A stretch of 20,766 nt of DNA from positions 1-20,766 of the forward strand of contig JANXCJ010000018.1 of the NCBI GenBank assembly GCA_025060275.1, given 5' to 3'. The position numbers and the translations under genes were made by a program. Shown here piece by piece: positions 15,137 through 20,766 of this stretch. This stretch comes from Bacteroidia bacterium. GTDB lineage: Bacteria; Bacteroidota; Bacteroidia; SpSt-205. The notes under the pieces were generated by a model that was given only the letters and a program-made list of their open reading frames with translations, was not told the DNA's origin and searched no databases. Every line of letters starts with the position of its first letter. Position 1 is the first letter of the stretch.

Positions 15137-16678
15137 TTGCGCGAGCTCGTACTTAAGAAGGAGGGAGACTCTCTAAAGGCATTTCTTCTTGAAAAGCGCC
15201 ACCTTGTAGAATATCATGAGTTGAGTTTGGGCTTCTCCTATGCAATAGGAGATATTCTTTTGGGAGAAGTAGTACAGATAGTAAAGGGTCTGAATGCTGC
15301 TTTTGTCAATGTAGGACTAAGTAGAGAGGGTTTTTTGCATTATAGCGATATAGGGGAGGGATTTTTTTATCAGCGTGCCTATCTGGAAGCGATTCGGAGG
15401 GAGAAAGCTTTTCCATCCCTCTCCTTTTCAGAGACTTCCTTACCTAAGGAGGGAAAAATCACGGATTGCCTCTCTGTGGGAGACTGGGTCCTCGTTCAGA
15501 TAGTAAAAGAAATGTCTGACACAAAAGGACCTAGATTGACTACGCAAATCTCTCTAACGGGGCAGGGACTTATCCTTCTTCCTTTTTCCTCAGAGATAGG
15601 CATATCTCAGCGCATCCTAGATCCCCAGCAGCGACAAAGGTGGAGAGAAATCTTAAGAAGCTTTTATCGTTTTCCTTATGGGATAATTCTCCGGACGAAT
15701 GGACAATATCTGTCCGAAAGTGATTTACAAGAAGAGTATGAGAGATTGATTGAGCAGTGGGAGAAGGCTTTAGAAAAGCTTCTCTGGGCCGCTCCTCCTG
15801 CTAAAATCATGGGTAGCGACTCCCTTCTCAATACGCTGCTAAGAGAGCAAGTTGGTCCCCTTTTGCAGGCTATCTATACCGATAGCGTAGAGGTGTATGA
15901 AGAGGTACAAGAATATCTCCGTACGCAATCCTCTTTTCTCTCTCCTTCCCTTCGCCTCCATTATCGTCGGAAGGGAATCCCCTTTGAGCTGGAAAAGTCA
16001 TTAAGACTTTCTTTAGGGCGGACTGTGACTTTACCGAATGGGGCTTACATAGTGATTGAACATACAGAGGCACTGCATGTAATAGATGTAAATAGCGGCT
16101 CTTTACCGGCTCAGGTGGCCTCTCCGGAGGAGATTATCTTACAGACGAATCTATTAGCGGCACAAGAGATAGCTCGTCAGCTTAGACTGCGTGATATAGG
16201 GGGGATTATCGTGGTAGATTTCATAGACATGAAGTCACCTGCACATCGGCAGCTGGTATATGAGCGATTGTGTGAAGCCATGAAGATGGACCGAGCGAAG
16301 CATGTCATTCTTCAAATGAGTGAATTCGGTCTAGTGCAAATCACCCGCCAGCGTCGTCGTCCTCCGGTTGAACTCCCTGAGACTGCTCCCTGCCCCACTT
16401 GCAAAGGTTCTGGGTATCTCTTGCATCCTCAACTACCCTTGGATCGGATAGAAGTGCAACTGCAGTATTGGAGCGGGCAGTTCCCTCGGAGTCTGCTAGA
16501 ATTACACATGCATCCACTATTAGCAGCTTATTGGAGAGCGCATTTTTACTGCCGAGGAGGTACATGGCTCTGGGGTCTCGTGCCACATCGCTGGCTTAGA
16601 ATGGAGGAAAATATAGATATACCGATAGGAAGGGGGATACTATACGCAGGTGGAAAAATGATAGCTACTTTAGAATAG
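15137..16678 (+). CDS. rng: Ribonuclease G / RNase E-G family endoribonuclease
   Basis: A 513-aa RNase E/G family enzyme that cleaves single-stranded RNA in rRNA maturation and mRNA decay; the length suits RNase G and lacks an RNase E-type C-terminal scaffold. An S1-like domain occupies about 35-115 (GDILLGEVVQIVKGLNAAFVN, REGFLHYSDIG). Catalytic Mg-binding Asp residues are in HVIDVNSG (Asp317) and IIVVDFIDM (Asp361); the zinc-link motif CPTCKGSG has Cys419 and Cys422. The spacings of 44 and 58 residues closely follow E. coli RNase E (Asp303, Asp346, Cys404). The start is TTG, giving MRELVLKKEG, 11 bp after the small basic peptide gene with which it forms an operon. High confidence. Confidence 0.93.
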   Translation: MRELVLKKEGDSLKAFLLEKRHLVEYHELSLGFSYAIGDILLGEVVQIVKGLNAAFVNVGLSREGFLHYSDIGEGFFYQRAYLEAIRREKAFPSLSFSETSLPKEGKITDCLSVGDWVLVQIVKEMSDTKGPRLTTQISLTGQGLILLPFSSEIGISQRILDPQQRQRWREILRSFYRFPYGIILRTNGQYLSESDLQEEYERLIEQWEKALEKLLWAAPPAKIMGSDSLLNTLLREQVGPLLQAIYTDSVEVYEEVQEYLRTQSSFLSPSLRLHYRRKGIPFELEKSLRLSLGRTVTLPNGAYIVIEHTEALHVIDVNSGSLPAQVASPEEIILQTNLLAAQEIARQLRLRDIGGIIVVDFIDMKSPAHRQLVYERLCEAMKMDRAKHVILQMSEFGLVQITRQRRRPPVELPETAPCPTCKGSGYLLHPQLPLDRIEVQLQYWSGQFPRSLLELHMHPLLAAYWRAHFYCRGGTWLWGLVPHRWLRMEENIDIPIGRGILYAGGKMIATLE

Positions 16679-16701
16679 GGTAAGAATTGCAAAAGAAGTG
16701 A

Positions 16702-16709
16702 TAATTTAG
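16702..16709 (+). promoter_or_regulatory. Near-consensus -7 box upstream of the subtilase gene
   Basis: TAATTTAG matches TAnnTTTG at five of six fixed bases and ends 8 nt before the ATG at 16718. The 39-bp gap after rng allows an independent promoter, but the match is imperfect and no -33 element is clear. Confidence 0.3.
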
Positions 16710-16717
16710 TAAAAGTC

Positions 16718-18319
16718 ATGTGGCGCTTATATTGGGGCCTTAGATATATTCTCGTGGCACAAGCCGTAGCACAAAGTAATCTTTACCTTACCCACTTTCA
16801 CTCTAAGCCAGAAAGCCTTCTGCTTAGTGCTGAGAGATTTTTGTCTCCCTTTTCTCTTCAAAGGCGGATTGAGCAAGGTATTCCTATTGACCTTGCGGAT
16901 GCTCCTATCCCTACTCACTGGATAGATACACTGAAGAGATATGGAAAAGTGTGGGGATACTCACGATGGCTGAATGCAGCTTTGATGGAGCTTGGCGATG
17001 CCAGAAATATGCCGAAAGCCCCTTTCATCCTATGCATAGAGCCTTTTTCTCATGTGCCCGTAATGGGAGTCTCCGCCGTCAGCCGGCTTGAAAAAGTAAC
17101 TAAGCCAGAAAAATCCTCTACGCTTGTGAATGCTATACAGTTGAATCAGCTTGGTATCCTCTCTCTGCATAATAGGGGGTATGAGGGGTCAGGCGTTCGT
17201 ATAGCTATTTTAGATGCAGGTTTTCCCTTCATGAATCAAATTCCAGCTTTTCAGGGGGTATTTCAAGGAGGGCGTTATTTAGGAGGATATGATTTCGTGA
17301 GTGGGGATAGTACTATTTTTGAAGATAATAGTCATGGTACTCAGGTATCCTCAGTGATAGTAGCGAATGATTCTTTGCTGGGTTACAAGGGGGGGGCGCC
17401 CAAGGCTACTATTCTTTTAGCTCGTACAGAGAATGCTCTTTCTGAGAGCCGCGTAGAGGAATGGAATTGGGTTCGGGCTGCGGAATGGGCAGACTCTATT
17501 GGTGTGCATATTATTCAAAGTTCGCTGGGCTACAGCACTTTTGATAATCCTGCGGAAGATTATACCTATGCTGACATGAATGGGCGCACAGCGATTACCA
17601 CTCGTGCAGCACTTTTAGCGGCTCGGAAAGGTATATTGGTAGTGAATTCAGCAGGTAATGAGGGAAATTCGGGGTGGCGCTATATTACAGCGCCTGCAGA
17701 TGCAGACAGTATATTGGCTGTAGGAGCAGTGAATCAAAATGGGGAGATAGCTTTTTTCTCCTCTCGGGGCCCTACGTCAGATGGACGCCCTAAACCTGAC
17801 GTAGTCGCAATGGGGCTTGGCACTTATATTGTAGGTATTTCAGGGCAGGTTCAACAGAGTAGCGGAACTTCCTTTGCTGCGCCTCTTATTACCAGTTTAG
17901 CAGCTTGTCTTTGGGAGGCTTATCCCCGAGCACACGCACAGGAAATTCGTGAGGCTATCATAAGTAGTGCAGATAGAAACGCATCCCCTGACTCTTTGTA
18001 TGGTTATGGCATACCTAACGGAGAGATCGCCTTAAGTCGCCTCGCAGCTCTGATTAGCCCAGAAGCTATAAAGCATCAATTTCATGTATATCCCAATCCT
18101 GCTCAAGAAGAGATAAGAGTCTTCCTACATGATCCTCATCTAAGAAGGTACTGGCTAAGTATTTATAATCGCTCAGGAGAATGTCTATATTCTATGCCTT
18201 ATAGAGGGCATACGGAGCTCCCTATTACCATTAGTATGCTATCAAGAGGACTTTACTTCATCCAGCTTTTAGAAGAGGGAGGAAATGCTACATTTGTAGA
18301 ATGCTTTATAAAGTTATGA
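16718..18319 (+). CDS. T9SS-secreted S8 family serine peptidase (subtilase)
   Basis: A 533-aa extracellular subtilisin-like protease. Order: signal peptide (MWRLYWGLRYILVAQAVAQS); an N-terminal pro-region with FLSPFSLQRRIEQGIPIDLAD, typical of Bacteroidota S8 proteins (pattern FLS-x-RAI-x-RR-x-x-x-x-IPID); a catalytic domain with Asp166 (ILDAG), His206 (NSHGTQ), oxyanion Asn314 (SAGNEG) and Ser385 (GTSFAAP); and a type A T9SS sorting domain from about 456 (VYPNPAQEE to the terminal FIKL). The catalytic triad is complete, so the enzyme should be active once exported through the Sec and T9SS routes. The C-terminal signal would be removed or linked to anionic LPS by the sortase. A G8 run occurs at 17389-17396 without loss of frame. 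The stop overlaps the next gene. Confidence 0.93.
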   Translation: MWRLYWGLRYILVAQAVAQSNLYLTHFHSKPESLLLSAERFLSPFSLQRRIEQGIPIDLADAPIPTHWIDTLKRYGKVWGYSRWLNAALMELGDARNMPKAPFILCIEPFSHVPVMGVSAVSRLEKVTKPEKSSTLVNAIQLNQLGILSLHNRGYEGSGVRIAILDAGFPFMNQIPAFQGVFQGGRYLGGYDFVSGDSTIFEDNSHGTQVSSVIVANDSLLGYKGGAPKATILLARTENALSESRVEEWNWVRAAEWADSIGVHIIQSSLGYSTFDNPAEDYTYADMNGRTAITTRAALLAARKGILVVNSAGNEGNSGWRYITAPADADSILAVGAVNQNGEIAFFSSRGPTSDGRPKPDVVAMGLGTYIVGISGQVQQSSGTSFAAPLITSLAACLWEAYPRAHAQEIREAIISSADRNASPDSLYGYGIPNGEIALSRLAALISPEAIKHQFHVYPNPAQEEIRVFLHDPHLRRYWLSIYNRSGECLYSMPYRGHTELPITISMLSRGLYFIQLLEEGGNATFVECFIKL

Positions 18320-19122
18320 GAAATTGCGCATTAGGGTTATTATCACTACTTGCTTTGGCTCTCACTACATGCAAGAAGAAGGAAGGTGAGCCAAGTCAGC
18401 CGTGGTTCAATCTCTTTACTGTAGAGGATGACTTGAAGCTAGGTGCTAAAGTAGCCGGAGAGATAGAGGCTGATCCTGGTAAGTACCCTCTCTTGGACTC
18501 GGCGCAATATGCTTCTGCTTATGCGCACTTGTATCGCATGCGAGATGTGATTCTATCTACGGGGAAAGTAGAATATGCGGACCGCTTCCCGTGGCGGATT
18601 CGGATTATACGGGATGATAGTACCCTGAATGCTTTCTGTGCCCCGGGGGGATACATCTATGTTTATACGGGCATTATCAAGTATCTACGCAATGAAGCCC
18701 AGCTAATGGGTGTCTTGGGGCATGAGATGGCGCATGCAGCTCGGCGACATACTACGCAGCTTCTAACCCAGGCGTATGGTATTCAGACCCTTCTTTCTCT
18801 TGTGGTAGGGGAAAATCCCGGGCTTGCCTCCCAAATCGCTGCTAACCTTATCCTCCTAAGTTTTAGCCGGGATCATGAGCGAGATGCAGATGCCCATTCT
18901 GTGATTTACTTGTGTCCTACTGAGTATAGAGCCGATGGGGCAGCTGACTTTTTTGAGTATATTTCTCAGGGAAATAATCTGCGTCCCCCTGCTTTTCTCA
19001 GTACGCACCCGGATCCTGGGGAGAGAGTTCAGAATATTCGCCAAAGAGCTCAGCAAATGGGATGTGCAGGCAGGCAAGATTATGAGGCTCGTTATGCCGA
19101 GCTGGTAGCGGCCCTCCCCTGA
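18316..19122 (+). CDS. M48 family zinc metalloprotease lipoprotein
   Basis: A 268-aa periplasm-facing metallopeptidase related to BepA/LoiP-type M48 proteins that police outer-membrane proteins. The N-terminus MRNCALGLLSLLALALTTC is a lipoprotein signal with the modified Cys at residue 19, followed by KKKEGE. The catalytic motif is HEMAH (136-140), and the third zinc ligand is Glu188 in SRDHERDAD. NAFCAPGGYIYVYTGI and a late LSTHPDPGERV motif are typical of the family. I chose ATG 18316 because it forms an ATGA overlap with the subtilase stop; an ATG at 18301 would add five residues. Coupling to a secreted protease suggests coordinated synthesis, but no shared substrate is shown. The 3' end faces carA with a 3-bp gap. 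Confidence 0.9.
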   Translation: MRNCALGLLSLLALALTTCKKKEGEPSQPWFNLFTVEDDLKLGAKVAGEIEADPGKYPLLDSAQYASAYAHLYRMRDVILSTGKVEYADRFPWRIRIIRDDSTLNAFCAPGGYIYVYTGIIKYLRNEAQLMGVLGHEMAHAARRHTTQLLTQAYGIQTLLSLVVGENPGLASQIAANLILLSFSRDHERDADAHSVIYLCPTEYRADGAADFFEYISQGNNLRPPAFLSTHPDPGERVQNIRQRAQQMGCAGRQDYEARYAELVAALP

Positions 19123-19125
19123 AAA

Positions 19126-20229
19126 TTAGGCTGAAACAAGAGCTTCTTTCGTTACCCTTGCAATGAACTCATCAAATATTTCATGGCTGTCATGGGGTCC
19201 TGGACATGCTTCGGGGTGATATTGTACTCCTTGAATAGGTAGTTCTCTGTGTATGAAGCCCTCTACTGTGCCGTCGTTTAGATTTATGTGAGAAAGGAGA
19301 ACGTCCTGACGTCTTTTCAGGGTCTCTAGGTCTATTGCAAAACCGTGGTTTTGAGAAGTTATAAAAAGCCGTTGGGTGCGGAGGTCCTTTACAGGGTGGT
19401 TACTTCCGCGATGACCGTATAAGAGCTTGTAGGTGGGTATATTGAGAGCTAAGCTTAAGATCTGATGTCCTAAGCAAATTCCGAGAGTGGGCTTACGAGT
19501 CTGAAGAATGAGGCAAGCTGTCTGAACTGCATAGGACATAGCGGCAGGGTCTCCGGGCCCATTGGAGAGAAGGAAGCCTGCTGGTTCAAACTTAAGGATT
19601 TCCTCCCAAGGGGCTTTGGCATGAAATACCCCTACGAAAGCCCCTCTTTGTATAAGCTGGTCTATGATAGCTCTCTTGACGCCGTAATCTAAGAGGGCTA
19701 TGCGAGGTCCCTTAGGGTCTCCTACGGTGTAGGGGTGAGGGGTGCTCACATGGGAGGCGAGTTCTTGTCCTTGCATAGAAGGGTAGGCGTTTAGCTGGGC
19801 TTTTAGTTCTGGGGTAGGGGGCTCCGTGGTGAGAAGGGCATTTTGAGCTCCTTTCTGTCGCACATGACGGACGAGGGCTCTTGTATCTACTTCTGCAATA
19901 GCAGGTATCCCATGCATGCGCAAATATTCGGGCAATCCTACTGCACGCCCTGCTCGGCTGAAAAAAGAGCTCAGGTGACGCACTACAAGGCCCCTAATCA
20001 TGGGCTTCTCATGCTGCCACTCCTCTGAGGCAGTTCCATAGTTTCCTATGTGAGGTAGGGTCATTACTAAAATTTGCCCATAGTAAGAGGGGTCCGTGAA
20101 AATTTCTGGATATCCCGTGAGGGCTGTATGAAAGACGATTTCACCGAAGAATGTCCCTTCAGCTCCCACGGCGATCCCTTCCGCCTCCCATCCGTCCGCT
20201 AATACAAGATAAGCCTTTCTCATCTTCAT
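19126..20229 (-). CDS. carA: Carbamoyl-phosphate synthase small (glutaminase) subunit
   Basis: A 367-aa CarA subunit that hydrolyses glutamine and passes ammonia to CarB to make carbamoyl phosphate for arginine and pyrimidine synthesis in the cytoplasm. The N-terminal CPSase small-chain domain carries FGEIVFHTALTGYPEIFTDP, SYYGQILVMTLPHIGNYG and VDTRALVRHVR. The C-terminal class I amidotransferase domain has SNGPGDP, the nucleophile Cys252 in LGICLGHQI, and His338/Glu340 in YHPEA, so the triad is complete. Length is normal (~360-380). The start ATG at 20229 overlaps the nuoE stop as ATGA; a second ATG two codons later is possible. carB is not in the window. The pairing with nuoE is odd. Confidence 0.95.
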   Translation of the reverse strand: MKMRKAYLVLADGWEAEGIAVGAEGTFFGEIVFHTALTGYPEIFTDPSYYGQILVMTLPHIGNYGTASEEWQHEKPMIRGLVVRHLSSFFSRAGRAVGLPEYLRMHGIPAIAEVDTRALVRHVRQKGAQNALLTTEPPTPELKAQLNAYPSMQGQELASHVSTPHPYTVGDPKGPRIALLDYGVKRAIIDQLIQRGAFVGVFHAKAPWEEILKFEPAGFLLSNGPGDPAAMSYAVQTACLILQTRKPTLGICLGHQILSLALNIPTYKLLYGHRGSNHPVKDLRTQRLFITSQNHGFAIDLETLKRRQDVLLSHINLNDGTVEGFIHRELPIQGVQYHPEACPGPHDSHEIFDEFIARVTKEALVSA

Positions 20230-20753
20230 TCTGGATTACGAATAGGTACGGATTCAAAAGAAGGAAGCTGCCCTTCCCTTAGCTGGCTGAGGATAAGGTT
20301 CAGTTTTTCAGGGGTTACGGAAAAGACCATTCGTCTCCCTTCTATCTGCACGACAGGTGGCGTATCACAAGCCCCTAAGCATTCAGCTTCCCGAAACCAG
20401 AATAGTTTATCTGGAGTTGTCCCCTCCTCATCCAGAGAGAAAGTTTGTTGTGCATATTCCCACAATTCTCGGCCTCCGCATTCTCCGCAAGTAAAGCAAG
20501 TACAGATTTCTATGAGCCACTTACCTTTTCGCTTAGTGAGGTACATGGTATAGAAAGTAGCTACCCCTTCTACGTGGGCATAGGGTAGATTGAGGGTATC
20601 TGCCACAAGCCTCAAGATAGGAGGGGTAAGCTCTCCAAATTTTTCCTGTGCTAACCATAGGGTGGGCATAAGGGCGCTTTGGCGGGTAGGATAGCGCTGA
20701 CAGAAGGCTTCTATTTGGCTTATCTCCTCGGGAGAAAAGCGAGGCTCTTGCAT
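20226..20753 (-). CDS. nuoE: NADH-quinone oxidoreductase subunit E (24 kDa-type [2Fe-2S] protein)
   Basis: A 175-aa thioredoxin-like ferredoxin subunit of the complex I NADH-dehydrogenase module, which passes electrons from FMN in NuoF. The four [2Fe-2S] ligands are Cys84 and Cys89 (CTCFTC, C-x4-C) and Cys125 and Cys129 (CLGAC, C-x3-C). The HVEGVATFYTMY motif of the family is at about 60-71, and the N-terminal helical domain has YPTRQSALMPTLWLAQEKFG. Two further cysteines, Cys86 and Cys92, sit among the ligands. The ATG at 20753 is supported by an exact promoter box 5 nt upstream, so nuoE is the first gene here. It is followed by carA, not nuoF. Hydrogenase or formate-dehydrogenase gamma subunits share this fold, but the sequence is most like NuoE. 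Confidence 0.9.
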   Translation of the reverse strand: MQEPRFSPEEISQIEAFCQRYPTRQSALMPTLWLAQEKFGELTPPILRLVADTLNLPYAHVEGVATFYTMYLTKRKGKWLIEICTCFTCGECGGRELWEYAQQTFSLDEEGTTPDKLFWFREAECLGACDTPPVVQIEGRRMVFSVTPEKLNLILSQLREGQLPSFESVPIRNPE

Positions 20754-20758
20754 TTAGG

Positions 20759-20766
20759 CAAAGCTA
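20759..20766 (-). promoter_or_regulatory. Bacteroidota -7 promoter box for the nuoE-carA operon
   Basis: The last eight bases, read on the minus strand, are TAGCTTTG, an exact TAnnTTTG ending 5 nt before the nuoE ATG. The -33 region lies outside the window. It indicates that nuoE and carA are transcribed together from this point, not from an upstream nuo operon. Confidence 0.6.

Noticed and set aside
16681..16717. Terminator between rng and the subtilase gene
   Set aside because: No convincing stem with a following T tract in this short gap.
1..20766. CRISPR array, insertion sequence or defence island
   Set aside because: No regularly spaced repeats, transposase, terminal inverted repeats, nuclease-helicase or toxin-antitoxin genes were seen; gene content is ordinary for the phylum.

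Overview
The window reads as a gene-dense stretch of a Bacteroidota (Bacteroidetes) genome. The evidence is: a subtilase ending in a type IX secretion (T9SS) C-terminal sorting domain; a PorV/PorQ-type outer-membrane protein; a carboxypeptidase-regulatory-domain TonB-dependent receptor; a bacillithiol deacetylase (BshB1); a 31-residue AURKAIP1/COX24-type basic peptide ahead of RNase G; gene starts without Shine-Dalgarno sequences; and repeated exact copies of the Bacteroidota -7 promoter box TAnnTTTG. I cannot place it below phylum. GTG and TTG starts, short overlaps and tiny intergenic gaps indicate a compact genome.

Layout. 1-5241 (+): the 3' part of a DUF1015 gene, overlapped by maf, then a TPR/SpoIIE-type phosphatase overlapping a PorV/PorQ-family protein. 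5228-6682 (-): a secreted repeat protein with a C-terminal PKD domain, convergent with the previous gene. 6713-7435 (+): bshB1, sharing a 30-bp divergent promoter region with the repeat protein. 7604-10402 (+): a large TonB-dependent receptor. 10403-10979: 577 bp without a recognisable gene but with several hairpins. 10980-14054 (-): a two-gene operon of a thiamine-diphosphate lyase (ILVBL/HACL2-like) followed by a GT-C-like polytopic membrane protein. 14105-14995 (+): a TIGR01777 epimerase. 15030-16678 (+): the 31-aa ribosomal-type peptide and RNase G. 16718-19122 (+): a T9SS-sorted subtilase and an overlapping M48 lipoprotein protease. 19126-20753 (-): nuoE followed by carA, translationally coupled.

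Most genes are housekeeping or envelope functions: nucleotide-pool sanitation (Maf), low-molecular-weight thiol synthesis (BshB1), RNA processing (Rng), pyrimidine/arginine precursor synthesis (CarA), complex I (NuoE), envelope transport and secretion (TonB receptor, PorV/PorQ protein, subtilase) and envelope proteolysis (M48).

The most notable signal is regulatory. Six exact TAnnTTTG boxes sit only 4-7 nt before start codons (ATG or GTG), which predicts leaderless or ultra-short-leader mRNAs and fixes several start codons. I found no CRISPR array, tRNA, rRNA, insertion sequence or defence system.
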